64,000 bases of DNA from Tropicimonas sp. IMCC34011. Its GTDB lineage: Bacteria > Pseudomonadota > Alphaproteobacteria > Rhodobacterales > Rhodobacteraceae. The notes beneath the pieces are model-generated. The model worked only from the letters and a program-made list of their open reading frames with translations, did no database searches and had not been told where the DNA came from. The stretch lies in NCBI RefSeq assembly GCF_003390865.1, contig NZ_QMEJ01000004.1, forward strand, positions 310,001 through 374,000, given 5' to 3'. This document shows, in pieces, positions 10,028 to 19,181 of this stretch. Both the position numbers and the translations under genes were made by a program. Positions within the stretch are counted from its first letter, which is position 1. The number at the start of each line of letters is the position of its first letter.

Positions 10028-10804
10028 TTATTTGTCGCGGAAGGCAGGTTCGCGCTTTTCAAGGAAGGCGGACATGCCCTCGGACTTGTCCTCGGTGGCG
10101 AAAAGCGCGTGGAACATGCGGCGCTCGAAGAGGATGCCCTCGGCGAGCGGCGTCTCGTAGCTGCGGTTCACCGCTTCCTTGACCGCCATGACGGAAAGCG
10201 CGGACTTCTCAGCGATCTTGGCCGCGGCGGCCATCGCCTCTTCCATCAGCTTCTTGGCCGGAACCACGCGACTGACGAGCCCCGCCCTTTCGGCTTCCTC
10301 CGCATCCATGAACCGGCCGGTCAGGTGCATGTCCATCGACTTGGACTTGCCGCAGAGCCGGGTCAGCCGCTGCGTGCCTCCCATCCCGGCCATGACGCCG
10401 AGGTTGATCTCGGGCTGGCCGAACTTGGCGGTATCGGCAGCGATGACGAAGTCGCACATCATGGCAAGCTCGCAGCCCGCGCCGAGCGCGTAGCCCGCGA
10501 CGGCCGCGATGATCGGCTTGCGAACGCGCTGGAGCGGCTGCGCCTCGGCGCCGAATATGTCCCCGCCGAACGCATCGACGAAGCTCATCTTGGACATCTC
10601 GGCGATATCCGCACCGGCGGCGAACGCCTTCTCGGTGCCGGTGATGACGATACAGCGCACCTTCTCGTTGGCATCGGCCTCCGTCAGCGCCTTCCCGAGC
10701 TCCCGCAGGAGCTGGGCATTCAACGCGTTCAGCGCCTCCGGCCGGTCGAGCTTGATCAGACAGATATGGTCCGACGTGTCGACGACGATCGTCTCGTACG
10801 CCAT
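10028..10804 (-). CDS. enoyl-CoA hydratase (crotonase family)
   Basis: The 258-residue protein hydrates trans-2-enoyl-CoA to 3-hydroxyacyl-CoA in beta-oxidation or related routes. It has the crotonase oxyanion-hole segments [12 protein letters not shown] (about residues 59-70) and [18 protein letters not shown] (about 98-115) and the catalytic region [20 protein letters not shown], with the two Glu residues expected of true hydratases. I start it at the ATG at 10804 (MAYETIVV), because the open frame up to 10945 adds an Arg/Ala-rich leader unlike the family. It lies downstream of mutM on the same strand, 64 bases away. Confidence 0.93.
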   Translation of the reverse strand: MAYETIVVDTSDHICLIKLDRPEALNALNAQLLRELGKALTEADANEKVRCIVITGTEKAFAAGADIAEMSKMSFVDAFGGDIFGAEAQPLQRVRKPIIAAVAGYALGAGCELAMMCDFVIAADTAKFGQPEINLGVMAGMGGTQRLTRLCGKSKSMDMHLTGRFMDAEEAERAGLVSRVVPAKKLMEEAMAAAAKIAEKSALSVMAVKEAVNRSYETPLAEGILFERRMFHALFATEDKSEGMSAFLEKREPAFRDK

Positions 10805-10868
10805 TGGGCGGATCCCCTTCACGGTGTCACAGGCACGTAGCCTTAGCAGCCACGCCCTCGCGTTCAAG

Positions 10869-11720
10869 CTATCTTTGGCAGACCGGGCAATAGAAGGTGG
10901 ACCGACCCGACTGCACGATCCGGCGCACCTCGCCCGGGCATCCATCTGTCATGCAAGGCTGTCCCTCCCGGCCGTAGACGCGGAACGAGTGCTGGAAATA
11001 GCCCAGCTCTCCGTCCGTTTGGCGATGATCCCGAAGGGAGGAGCCGCCGGCCGCGATCGCCTCTTCGAGCACGGCGCGGATGACCGGAACGAGACGCCCC
11101 ACGCGCTCCGCCGAAACCCGGCCGGCGAGGCGCTTCGGCGAGATGCGGGCGCGGTGAAGTGCTTCGCAGACGTAGATATTTCCAAGGCCCGCCACGACCT
11201 TCTGATCGAGAAGCGCCGCCTTGATCGGCGTCTTCCGCCCCGCGAGGCGCCGGACGAGATATGGCTCCGAGAAGGCATTGCCGAAGGGCTCCGGGCCCAG
11301 CCCGGCGAGGAGGGGATGCGCGTCCAGGTCCTTCGTCGCGATCAGGTCCATCGCTCCGAAGCGCCGAGCGTCGTTCATCGTCACCCGAGCGCCGCCATCC
11401 ATGTCGAGGATCACGTGGTCGTGCTTCTGCGGCGTGCTTGCTTCGTGAACGAAATCGCCGACGGCATGGCCGGAGATCAGGATCCGTCCGGACATCCCCA
11501 GATGGATCAGCAGGGTCTCCCCGGTGTCGAGCTCGCCGAGGATGTATTTCGACCTGCGGCGCAGCGCGAGGACACGCGCGCCCGTCAGCCGTTCACCCAT
11601 TTTCTCGGGCAACGGCCAGCGAAGGTCGGGCCGGCGGATGTCCGCCGCGACGATGCGGCGCCCCTCCATGGCCGGCACAAGGCCCCGCCGGACGGTCTCG
11701 ACTTCGGGCAATTCGGGCAT
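10869..11720 (-). CDS. mutM: formamidopyrimidine-DNA glycosylase
   Basis: MutM/Fpg removes 8-oxoguanine and other oxidised purines and nicks the abasic site. The 283-residue protein starts [14 protein letters not shown], giving the catalytic Pro2 and Glu3, has the [19 protein letters not shown] helix-two-turn-helix, and ends in a zinc finger (CMTDGC ... FYCPVCQR). It diverges from ubiE across 88 bases. Confidence 0.96.
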   Translation of the reverse strand: MPELPEVETVRRGLVPAMEGRRIVAADIRRPDLRWPLPEKMGERLTGARVLALRRRSKYILGELDTGETLLIHLGMSGRILISGHAVGDFVHEASTPQKHDHVILDMDGGARVTMNDARRFGAMDLIATKDLDAHPLLAGLGPEPFGNAFSEPYLVRRLAGRKTPIKAALLDQKVVAGLGNIYVCEALHRARISPKRLAGRVSAERVGRLVPVIRAVLEEAIAAGGSSLRDHRQTDGELGYFQHSFRVYGREGQPCMTDGCPGEVRRIVQSGRSTFYCPVCQR

Positions 11721-11808
11721 CGATCCTCGCTTCGTCGTTCGGGCCGTCCATTGTCTCCCGCCCCGGACGGCCTATAAGAAAGGGCGGTCTGCACCACGGC
11801 AAGGGCCC

Positions 11809-12576
11809 ATGACCGATCATCCCCAGAGCGACCCGACGTCCCCCGAAACGCATTTCGGCGCACGCACCGTCCCGGAGTCCGAGAAGAAGGGGCTCGTACA
11901 GGGCGTCTTCACCTCCGTCGCGTCCCGCTATGACCTGATGAACGACCTGATGAGCGGTGGCGTTCACCGGTTCTGGAAGGATGCCATGATGGACTGGCTG
12001 GCACCGCGTCCCGGCCAGGTGCTCCTCGACGTGGCCGGCGGAACGGGGGACATCGCGTTCCGGTTCCTCAAGCGCGCGCCGACCGCGACGGCCACGATCT
12101 GCGACGTCACCACCTCCATGCTCGAAGCCGGGCGCGGCCGGGCGGACGCGGAGAGCTTCGCCGAGCGGCTGGATTGGGTCGCGGGCGATGCGATGGCGCT
12201 GCCGTTTCGGGCATCTTCCTTCGACGTCTTCACGATCGCCTTCGGAATCCGCAACGTCACGCGGCCGCAAGAGGCCCTGAACGAGGCGTTCCGCGTCCTG
12301 AAGCCGGGCGGGCGACTGATGGTTCTCGAATTTTCCCGCGTTCCGAACGATGCGCTGCGCCGCGCCTACGACGCCTACTCGTTCAACGTCATTCCCGGCA
12401 TGGGCAAGCTCGTGACGGGGGACCGTGACAGCTACCAGTACCTCGTGGAATCGATCCGCAAGTTCCCCGATCAGGACACCTTCGCCTCCATGATCCGCAC
12501 CGCTGGCTTCGAGCGCGTCGCGTATCGCAACCTCTCGCTCGGGATCGCGGCCCTTCATTCGGGGTGGAAGATCTAG
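11809..12576 (+). CDS. ubiE: ubiquinone biosynthesis C-methyltransferase UbiE
   Basis: UbiE is a SAM-dependent C-methyltransferase of ubiquinone (and menaquinone) synthesis. The 255-residue protein has the N-terminal [18 protein letters not shown] signature, SAM motif [15 protein letters not shown], and [20 protein letters not shown] with the post-motif MVLEFS. The ATG at 11809 matches the conserved N-terminus; the frame is open further upstream but there it is antisense to mutM. It abuts ubiB with no gap, so the two are very likely translated as an operon. Confidence 0.96.
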   Translation: MTDHPQSDPTSPETHFGARTVPESEKKGLVQGVFTSVASRYDLMNDLMSGGVHRFWKDAMMDWLAPRPGQVLLDVAGGTGDIAFRFLKRAPTATATICDVTTSMLEAGRGRADAESFAERLDWVAGDAMALPFRASSFDVFTIAFGIRNVTRPQEALNEAFRVLKPGGRLMVLEFSRVPNDALRRAYDAYSFNVIPGMGKLVTGDRDSYQYLVESIRKFPDQDTFASMIRTAGFERVAYRNLSLGIAALHSGWKI

Positions 12577-14121
12577 GTGCGCGGACCCCACAATATCTGG
12601 CGGCTTATCCGCACCGGCGCGACGCTCGAGAGGACGGGCGCGATGAGCGTCGTCCTCGAAGCGATGGATGCGCCGCCGCGCCTGCGCGCCGTCGCGCGGA
12701 TCCTGGGGCGGCCGTTCCGGTTCCTCGGGGACGAGGGCGATCCCGCGCTGCCGCCCGCGACGCGGGCCCTGACCGCGCTCGGTCCGGCCTACATCAAGTT
12801 CGGCCAGATCCTCTCCACGCGCCCGGACGTCGTGGGCGACGATCTCGCCCGGCAGCTCCGCGTCCTTCAGGACAAGCTCGCCCCGTTCCCGCGGAGCGAG
12901 GCGCTCGCCGCCGTCTCCGCGGAGCTGGAAGCAGATCCCGAGACACTCTTTTCGGAATTCTCGGAGCCCGTCGCCGCCGCCTCGATCGCGCAGGTCCACC
13001 ATGCGCGCGTCGCCGAGACGGGACAGGAGGTCGCGGTGAAGGTGCTGCGGCCGGGCATCGAGCAGGCCTTCCGCCGGGATATCGATGCGTTCTACCTGAT
13101 CGCGTCCGTGATCGAGACGCTTCACCCCGCCTCCCGTCGCCTGCGGCCGCGCGAGGTCGTGGAGCATTTCGAGAACACCGTTCTTGGCGAACTCGACCTG
13201 CGGATGGAAGCCTCGGCAGCCGCCGAATTCGCCGCGAACACCAAGGCGGACAAGGGGTTCCGGGTGCCGGGCGTGCATTGGTTCCTCTCCGGCCGGAGGG
13301 TGATGACGCTGGACTGGGCCGAAGGCATTCCCGCGAATGACCTGCCCGCGATCGACGCAATGCAGCACGACCGCGCGGCTCTCGGCGATCGGGTGCTGGA
13401 GTTGTTCCTCAACCATGCGCTTCGGGACGGCTACTTCCATGCGGACATGCATCAGGGGAACCTCAAGGTCTCTCCGGACGGGGACATCATCGCCCTCGAT
13501 TTCGGCATCATGGGGCGGATCGACGATTACACCCGCCGGGTCTATGCCGAGATCATCTACGGCTTCATCCGCAAGGATTACCGGCGGGTTGCAGAGGTGC
13601 ACTTCGAAGCCGGGTACGTCCCGGCCGACCGCGACGTGGACGAGTTCGCCCGCGCCCTGCGCGCCGTCGGCGAGCCGATCTTCGGCATGGACGCCTCCCG
13701 CATTTCGATGGGCCGCCTCTTGACCTATCTCTTCGAGGTCACGGAGCGTTTCGGGATGGAGACGCGGACGGAGCTGATCCTTCTGCAGCGCACCATGGTC
13801 GTGGTGGAAGGGGTGTCGCGGTCGCTCAATCCTCGCATCAACATCTGGAACACCGCGCAGCCCGTGGTCGAGACCTACATCCGCGACAATCTCGGCCCCA
13901 AGGCCTTCGCACGGGATCTGGCAAGGACGGCGCGTGTCCTGTCCCGGTTCGGCCCGCGCCTGCCGCATCTGGCCGAGGAGCTTCTGCGCGAAACGCAGAA
14001 GGACCGGCGGGATCAGGTGCAGGAGCAGGGCCGGAGGGAGGAGCCCAGGCGACGTGGTCTGTGGTTCGCGTTCGGCGCAGCCTCGGCGCTCCTTGCCGGG
14101 TGGGTCATGACTCTGCTCTGA
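12577..14121 (+). CDS. ubiB: ubiquinone biosynthesis ADCK-like kinase UbiB
   Basis: UbiB is an atypical kinase/ATPase of the ADCK family needed for ubiquinone synthesis. The 514-residue protein has the family's AYIKFGQILSTRPD (KxGQ) motif, the catalytic-type GYFHADMHQGNL and the metal-binding LDFGIMG, and ends with a membrane segment (about residues 492-512). It starts with GTG immediately after the ubiE stop. It converges on flgD with only 10 bases between the stops. Confidence 0.95.
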   Translation: MRGPHNIWRLIRTGATLERTGAMSVVLEAMDAPPRLRAVARILGRPFRFLGDEGDPALPPATRALTALGPAYIKFGQILSTRPDVVGDDLARQLRVLQDKLAPFPRSEALAAVSAELEADPETLFSEFSEPVAAASIAQVHHARVAETGQEVAVKVLRPGIEQAFRRDIDAFYLIASVIETLHPASRRLRPREVVEHFENTVLGELDLRMEASAAAEFAANTKADKGFRVPGVHWFLSGRRVMTLDWAEGIPANDLPAIDAMQHDRAALGDRVLELFLNHALRDGYFHADMHQGNLKVSPDGDIIALDFGIMGRIDDYTRRVYAEIIYGFIRKDYRRVAEVHFEAGYVPADRDVDEFARALRAVGEPIFGMDASRISMGRLLTYLFEVTERFGMETRTELILLQRTMVVVEGVSRSLNPRINIWNTAQPVVETYIRDNLGPKAFARDLARTARVLSRFGPRLPHLAEELLRETQKDRRDQVQEQGRREEPRRRGLWFAFGAASALLAGWVMTLL

Positions 14122-14131
14122 CGCCGGTCCG

Positions 14132-14797
14132 CTAGCGTCCGGCCCTGACCGCGGCGATCTCGGAGGCGGCGATTTCCGCGCCGCCGGCGAGCACCAGCCG
14201 GACCTCCCCCCCGGCGTTCCGCGCTTCGGTGACCGGGACGTAGACCTCCGCCGGGTCGGTCGAGATCACCTCGCCCGCCTCGTCCAGCGCCTCCGTCTCG
14301 AAGCTGTAGATCCCGGGCGCGGCCATCCCGCCCCCCATGAGTTCGCCGGTCCAGTCCAGCGGCGAGCCGCTGGCCCCGATGCGAACGCGGTCCCGCTCCA
14401 CGCCTTCGGCATCCCGCACGACAAGATCGGCGGTGCTGGCCTCCGGCGGAGGAGACGGCACGACGGTGATCGGCCGCCCGGTGAACGCGGCCGGCGCCTC
14501 CGCCCGTGCCTCCATGCCGACCCAGCCGGCAAGCTGCGCCATGTTCCCGGCCCCCATCGACCGGGCCAGTCCCTCGAGCAGCTGGTTGGTCTGGACCTGC
14601 TGCTCGACGCCGGAGAACGTCGCGAGCTGAAGCGCAAAATCCGACGATTCCATCGGGTTCAGCGGATCCTGATTGGCCATCTGCGTCGTCAGCATCTTCA
14701 GGAACGTCTCGAAATCGGACGACAGGGCAGCGCTTGCCGTCTTGCTCGCGCTTGTTTGAGTGCCCTGAGAGGTGAGCTGTGCGGGCGAAACATCCAT
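14132..14797 (-). CDS. flgD: flagellar hook capping protein FlgD
   Basis: FlgD caps the growing hook and allows FlgE to assemble. The 221-residue protein has the typical N-terminus FETFLKMLTTQMANQDPLNP followed by SSDFALQLATFSGVEQQ (about residues 28-70), then a Tudor/FnIII-like C-terminal part with GIYSFETEALD. It follows fliK by nine bases on the same strand, so the two form an operon of hook-assembly factors at the edge of the flagellar cluster. Confidence 0.93.
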   Translation of the reverse strand: MDVSPAQLTSQGTQTSASKTASAALSSDFETFLKMLTTQMANQDPLNPMESSDFALQLATFSGVEQQVQTNQLLEGLARSMGAGNMAQLAGWVGMEARAEAPAAFTGRPITVVPSPPPEASTADLVVRDAEGVERDRVRIGASGSPLDWTGELMGGGMAAPGIYSFETEALDEAGEVISTDPAEVYVPVTEARNAGGEVRLVLAGGAEIAASEIAAVRAGR

Positions 14798-14806
14798 TAT
14801 GGTCTC

Positions 14807-16150
14807 CTATACTCTGAGATCGAGGCCCGTGCCCGGCGCCATTCTGATCGAGGCGGCAGGCTCCGCTCCAGCTCCGTCCGGCAGAGCTCCCCCGGTCTGG
14901 AACGGCGCATCGTCGTCCCTGCCCTGCCGGGTGGATCCGCCGGAGAAGTCGAAGCTTGCAGAGCCATACCCGAGTCCAGCGAGATCGCGGGCGAGAAGCT
15001 CGGAATGGCGCCGAATGAGATCGAGCGTCTCCTGCCGGTCGGCGACGACGCTGACGCTCATCCCGTTCTCGCCACGGGAGAGGGTCAGGCTCACCCGACC
15101 GAGCTCCTCGGGATCAAGACGGATCTCCACGCGCCCATCGGGTTGGCGCCGCGCGGCGTCGGCGATCTGCTGGGTGATTGCCGCGGCCTGGGTCTGGGCC
15201 TGCGCCGGATTGGTCTGGGGGGCGGTCGCGGGACCGGCAGGAGACGTACTCTGCAGCGTGCCTGCGTCCCCGCCCCCTGCAGGCATCGCGGCCGTCTCTG
15301 CCTGCCCGGCCCCGATCCCCGGATCGACGGCGGCCAACTGGAGGAAAGCCTGCTGCGGCATGACCTTGACCTGTGGCGTCAATCGATCGGGCGCCGCGGC
15401 CCGAGGCGAGGGCTTGTCCTCCACCTCCTCGGGCGGCGCCCGCTCCGCCCGAGCCCGCTCTGCGTTCCTCTCATCCGCCAGAACACGCACCTGAACCTGT
15501 CGGTCCTCGGTCACGGCAAGACGATCGACCGAGGTCTGCCCGCCTACCACGCGTCCGGTGACGGCACGCGGCCCCTCTGCCGCGCGCGCATCGACGGCGC
15601 GCATATCAACCGAGCTGACATCGAACGGTTGCCCGGGTACGGGCGTGTTGCTCGTCACGGATCGGAGCTCCGGCTGCTGAGGTACTTCTGCTGCCTCGCG
15701 CGTCCCTCTCGGTATAGGCGTTTCGGCGGTCGCCTCGATCCGCGGGGGAGCCGCGAACTCGGCCCCGGCGGCACCGGCACGCAAGTCCCTCGTCCGATCC
15801 TCCGCCGGCTGGCCCTGCGCAGGGTCCATCGCCTCATCACCTTCGGGTTTGCCCCGATGCGACGGGACGTCCACCGGAGCGATAGTCTCACCGGACTCCA
15901 CCACGATTTCCGCAACGTTCGCTGCCTCGACATCCGGATCGACATCCTGGTCGTTCGTCGGGGCACCCCCGGCAGCGAGGGCCTCCCCGTCAGGCAATAG
16001 CGCGCCCTGCTCCCCGTCCGGAACACCGACTTCGGGCATCATATGAAGCAGGAACGACACGCCCGAATCGCCCTTGGCCGCGTCCGGCGCGGTCGTTCTG
16101 GAGGGCTCGGGAGCCACGGACGGAACGGTCTGGGGCAGCGCGAGATACAT
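14807..16150 (-). CDS. fliK: flagellar hook-length control protein FliK
   Basis: FliK is a secreted molecular ruler that sets hook length and triggers the FlhB substrate switch. The 447-residue protein has a long low-complexity Ala/Pro/Glu/Gln-rich N-terminal part, as usual, and a compact C-terminal domain of the Flg_hook type at about residues 345-420 (GRVEIRLDPEELGRVSLTL ... LARDLAGLGYGSASFDFSG). It diverges from the flgJ-like gene over 113 bases that hold a CtrA-like site. Confidence 0.88.
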   Translation of the reverse strand: MYLALPQTVPSVAPEPSRTTAPDAAKGDSGVSFLLHMMPEVGVPDGEQGALLPDGEALAAGGAPTNDQDVDPDVEAANVAEIVVESGETIAPVDVPSHRGKPEGDEAMDPAQGQPAEDRTRDLRAGAAGAEFAAPPRIEATAETPIPRGTREAAEVPQQPELRSVTSNTPVPGQPFDVSSVDMRAVDARAAEGPRAVTGRVVGGQTSVDRLAVTEDRQVQVRVLADERNAERARAERAPPEEVEDKPSPRAAAPDRLTPQVKVMPQQAFLQLAAVDPGIGAGQAETAAMPAGGGDAGTLQSTSPAGPATAPQTNPAQAQTQAAAITQQIADAARRQPDGRVEIRLDPEELGRVSLTLSRGENGMSVSVVADRQETLDLIRRHSELLARDLAGLGYGSASFDFSGGSTRQGRDDDAPFQTGGALPDGAGAEPAASIRMAPGTGLDLRV

Positions 16151-16202
16151 CGGCTGTGGGCCTCTCTCGGGGTATCGACCACCGTCAGATATCCCAAGCC
16201 CC

Positions 16203-16217
16203 TTACCACTTCTTTAC
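16203..16217. promoter_or_regulatory. candidate CtrA site between fliK and the flgJ-like gene
   Basis: The sequence TTAC-N7-TTAC matches the CtrA consensus TTAA-N7-TTAA at 6 of 8 positions with exact spacing. It lies in the divergent gap, 47 bases upstream of the flgJ-like start. Binding is inferred from motif and context only. Confidence 0.45.
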
Positions 16218-16263
16218 CGGCGGAACGGTAATAGCGCCGCCACACAGGAAAAGGAGTGGCAGA

Positions 16264-16536
16264 ATGCTGATCGAGACGACCACCTCCGCCCCGCCGCAGG
16301 CGGACAGAAACGCGGCGATCCGGAAGGTCGCCACAGAGCTCGAGGGCGTGTTCCTTGACGAAATGCTGAAACACGCCGGCTTCGGCGAGGCGCGCGAGAG
16401 TTTCGGCGGCGGCGTCGGGGAGGCGCAATTTGCAGACATGATGCGCCGCGAACAGGCGCGTCATATCGCGAATGCCGGGGGGATCGGCCTTGCGGAACAG
16501 CTCTTTCAGCAGATCGCGGGGCGGAGCAATGAGTGA
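16264..16536 (+). CDS. flgJ: FlgJ-like rod-binding protein (no hydrolase domain)
   Basis: The 90-residue protein corresponds to the N-terminal rod-binding domain of FlgJ: ATELEGVFLDEMLKHAGF, then GVGEAQFADMMRREQARHI and GIGLAEQLFQQI. It acts as rod scaffold or cap. The muramidase half found in enterobacterial FlgJ is absent; in Rhodobacter that job is done by the separate SltF, and an SltF-like gene is present at 30345-31013. The start is supported by AAGGAG 7 bases upstream. It overlaps the following gene by 8 bases. Confidence 0.85.
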   Translation: MLIETTTSAPPQADRNAAIRKVATELEGVFLDEMLKHAGFGEARESFGGGVGEAQFADMMRREQARHIANAGGIGLAEQLFQQIAGRSNE

Positions 16537-16852
16537 ACGCAGCGCCAAGCGTCTCCTGCGCGTGCTCGAATCCGAACGCTCGGCCCTCCTGTCCGGTGAC
16601 CTGGCACGGCTCGAAGAGATCACCGCGCGGAAGGAAGCGATCCTCGCCAAGGGAATCAGCCCTGCCGCCGCGCTTGCCGAAACGCTTGGACGGGTCGGTG
16701 CCGAGAACCATCGTCTGCTCAAGGCGGCGGCCCGGGGGATCGAGTCTGCGCTCTCTCGTATCGCAGAAACAAGCGCACCGCTCCGGACCTACGACGCCAC
16801 CGGCTCCGCCCAAGGCACACCCTCAAGCGGTCGCCTCGAACGAAGACGCTGA
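16529..16852 (+). CDS. FlgN-like flagellar export chaperone
   Basis: This 107-residue, mostly helical protein starts MSERSAKRLLRVLESERSAL and continues DLARLEEITARKEAIL, which resembles FlgN, the chaperone of the hook-filament junction proteins FlgK and FlgL. Its position just after the rod-binding gene, with an 8-base overlap, and before the flagellin supports that role. The similarity is structural (paired helices) rather than motif-based, so the assignment is tentative. Confidence 0.65.
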   Translation: MSERSAKRLLRVLESERSALLSGDLARLEEITARKEAILAKGISPAAALAETLGRVGAENHRLLKAAARGIESALSRIAETSAPLRTYDATGSAQGTPSSGRLERRR

Positions 16853-17055
16853 TTTTTAGTTCAATTCTTCCGTGTCTGATCCGTGCACCTTAGCCACCCG
16901 TTAGGGTTTGAGCGTCAGACATGGCCCCGCATCCAGCATGGATGGTCAGGCCATCGAAAGGGCCTGCCTCGGTCAGAACACCGACCACGCACCGCCCCCC
17001 GGCGGAACTTGCAAACAGGCGGAACACGCCGACCCACTTCAAGGACCTTACTCGT
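16853..17055 (+). promoter_or_regulatory. flagellin upstream and leader region with CtrA-like site
   Basis: 203 bases precede the flagellin ATG. TTAG-N7-TTAG at 16891-16905 matches the CtrA consensus at 6 of 8 positions. The ribosome-binding AAGGA is at 17041-17045. I see no clear sigma-54 or sigma-28 promoter. Because flbT lies downstream and FlbT acts on the flagellin mRNA leader in Caulobacter, part of this region may be the FlbT target. Confidence 0.45.
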
Positions 17056-18324
17056 ATGTCCAGCATTCTGACCAACACCAGCTCCATGGTTGCGCTCCAG
17101 ACCCTCAAGGGGATCAATGCGAACCTGACCAAGACCCAGTCCGAGATATCCACGGGCAAGAGCGTTGCCTCGGCCAAGGACAACGCCGCGGTCTGGGCCA
17201 TCTCGAAAGTGATGGAATCCGACGTGAAAGGCTTCAAGGGCATCTCCGAGAGCCTTTCCCTCGGCGAGTCCACCGTTGCCGTTGCCCGGCAGGCGTCCGA
17301 GACGGTCGTCGACCTTCTGAACGACATGAAGGGCAAGATCGTCGCGGCCCAGTCCGACAACGTCTCCCGCGCCACGCTGCAGGACGACGTCGATGCCCTG
17401 ACGGATCAGATCAAGTCCGTGGTCGGTGCCGCGCAGTTCAACGGCCTGAACCTCGTCGATGGGTCCAGCAGCGCCTTTAACTCCAACGGCAATCTCGGTT
17501 CCGACATCCTGTCCTCGCTTGATCGCAATTCCAGCGGCGGCGTTGCCATCTCCAATATCGGCGTGGATGCCCAGAACCTCTCGACGACCGCCGGCACTGC
17601 CGTCACCGCCGCCACCAACAGCGTCGCGACGCTGACCGAGAACGGGGGCGCGAACGACACGACGCAGGTCGCCCTCGGCTCGAACTTTCTCGATACGTCC
17701 GGTGCCGCAACTGGAACGGCAGCACTGAAGGCGAGCGAAGCCGGTGTCGATACCTCTGTCAGCACGGGTCTCGTCGCCGGCGACGTCCTGCGTCTCAAGG
17801 TCGGCAACACCGAAGGCAGCTATACGGTGCAGGCCGGGGACGATAACAACGCCGTCCTGTCGGGGCTCAAGAACGGTCTGGCCGCAGCTGGCCTTGACGA
17901 TACGAAGTTCAGCCTGACCCTCGGCGGCGGCACCCTCGACGTCGAGAACCTGACGAACGAGACGGGCATCGCCATCACTCTGACGCAGGAACGTGGCACG
18001 GGCGCCCTGGCTCAGCTCGAGAACCTGAGCGTTGCCACGGAGGCCGATGCGGAGACCGCGCTCGGAAATATCGAGGGCATGATCCAGTCCGCAACGGCCG
18101 CCGCGGCGGCATTCGGTTCCGTCCAGGGCCGCATCGAGACGCAGGCGAACTTCATCGACGAGCTGTCCGATGCCCTGACGGCCGGGATCGGTACGCTGGT
18201 GGATGCGGACATGGAAGAGACGAGCGCCAAGCTGCAAGCGCTGCAGGTGCAGCAGCAGCTGGGCGTCCAGTCTCTGTCCATCGCCAATCAGGCGCCGCAG
18301 TCCATCCTCTCGCTGTTCCGCTAA
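17056..18324 (+). CDS. fliC: flagellin
   Basis: This is the filament subunit, 422 residues. The conserved N-terminal D0/D1 region is MSSILTNTSSMVALQTLKGI through about residue 135, and the C-terminal D1/D0 region ends QLGVQSLSIANQAPQSILSLFR, both typical of alphaproteobacterial flagellins. The central part (about 140-320) is Ala/Thr/Gly-rich and variable. I chose the ATG at 17056 because it gives the canonical flagellin start and has AAGGA 10 bases upstream. A strong hairpin follows, and flaF and flbT lie next. Confidence 0.95.
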   Translation: MSSILTNTSSMVALQTLKGINANLTKTQSEISTGKSVASAKDNAAVWAISKVMESDVKGFKGISESLSLGESTVAVARQASETVVDLLNDMKGKIVAAQSDNVSRATLQDDVDALTDQIKSVVGAAQFNGLNLVDGSSSAFNSNGNLGSDILSSLDRNSSGGVAISNIGVDAQNLSTTAGTAVTAATNSVATLTENGGANDTTQVALGSNFLDTSGAATGTAALKASEAGVDTSVSTGLVAGDVLRLKVGNTEGSYTVQAGDDNNAVLSGLKNGLAAAGLDDTKFSLTLGGGTLDVENLTNETGIAITLTQERGTGALAQLENLSVATEADAETALGNIEGMIQSATAAAAAFGSVQGRIETQANFIDELSDALTAGIGTLVDADMEETSAKLQALQVQQQLGVQSLSIANQAPQSILSLFR

Positions 18325-18331
18325 GGCAAAA

Positions 18332-18359
18332 TCGGGGGCGCGGTCATTCGCGCCCCCGA
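18332..18359 (+). terminator. hairpin downstream of flagellin
   Basis: A perfect 11-bp stem (TCGGGGGCGCG pairing with CGCGCCCCCGA) surrounds the loop GTCATT just after the fliC stop. There is no T run, so it may act as a terminator/attenuator or stabilise the abundant flagellin mRNA. Confidence 0.6.
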
Positions 18360-18402
18360 CCCGATCTAGTGTTCGAGTCACGAACATCCGGAAGGAAATC
18401 CA

Positions 18403-18780
18403 GTGAACGCAGTCGACATGGCCCGAATGGCCTACGGATCCGGATCGGCTCCGATCCGAACACAGCGCGGTACCGAATACGCCGTCTTCGCGGACGTCAC
18501 CCGACGCCTACAATCCGCATGCTCTGCGGGCCCCGACGACTTCTCCGCCCTGGCCTCCGCCGTGCATGCCAACCGCCGCCTATGGATCATCCTGGCGGCT
18601 GACCTTGCTGATACGGACAACGGCTTGCCCCGCGATCTTCGTGCCCGCCTCTTCTACCTCGCCCGGTTCGTCGACCATCACAGTCGCCAGGTCCTGCGCC
18701 GTGAATTGGGCGCCGAGCCCCTCGTTGACATCAACAGGTCCGTCATGCGCGGCCTCGCACCGCAGGGGAAGGCGGCATGA
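18403..18780 (+). CDS. flaF: flagellar biosynthesis regulator FlaF
   Basis: FlaF is needed for flagellin production or secretion in alphaproteobacteria and acts opposite FlbT. The 125-residue protein starts with GTG (MNAVDMARMAYGSG) and contains the family segment FADVTRRLQSA ... NRRLWIILAADLAD, then LPRDLRARLFYLARFVDHHS. Its stop overlaps the flbT start by 4 bases (ATGA), so the two are translationally coupled. Confidence 0.92.
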   Translation: MNAVDMARMAYGSGSAPIRTQRGTEYAVFADVTRRLQSACSAGPDDFSALASAVHANRRLWIILAADLADTDNGLPRDLRARLFYLARFVDHHSRQVLRRELGAEPLVDINRSVMRGLAPQGKAA

Positions 18781-19181
18781 GCGGGCTCGTCCTCAAACTG
18801 GGGCCCGGCGAGCGTGTGCTGATCAATGGAGCCGTGATCGAGAACGGCGAACGCCGCAGCCGCCTGAGCATCGTCAGCAAGAACGCAAATATCTTGCGGC
18901 TTAGAGATGCCATCCACCCGGAGGAAGCGACGACTCCGGTTCGCCGGGTCTGCTACATCGCGCAACTCGTCCTCGCCGGTGACGCGGCCCCGGACGAGGC
19001 CCAGCATCAGATCCTGCGTGGAATCGATCAGCTGTCCCAGGTCTTCGTTGCACGCGAATGGCTGCAGGTGCTCTCTATCGCAGGAGATCTCGTCCGCGAG
19101 AGGAATTTCTACCAGGCGCTCAAGATCCTGCGTCGACTGATCCCGGAGGAGGATCGCCTGATGTCGAGCGACGTGGCATGA
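18777..19181 (+). CDS. flbT: flagellin mRNA-binding regulator FlbT
   Basis: FlbT binds the flagellin mRNA leader and controls its stability and translation in alphaproteobacteria. The 134-residue protein shows LVLKLGPGERVLINGAVIEN and LSIVSKNANILRL in the N-terminal half, and AREWLQVLSIAGDLVRERNF plus ALKILRRLIPEED toward the C-terminus. It is coupled to flaF upstream, and its TGA overlaps the ATG of the next gene. Confidence 0.93.
   Translation: MSGLVLKLGPGERVLINGAVIENGERRSRLSIVSKNANILRLRDAIHPEEATTPVRRVCYIAQLVLAGDAAPDEAQHQILRGIDQLSQVFVAREWLQVLSIAGDLVRERNFYQALKILRRLIPEEDRLMSSDVA

Noticed and set aside
11593-13968. 791-residue minus-strand ORF
   Set aside because: It is antisense to ubiE and ubiB, which have full family motifs on the plus strand.
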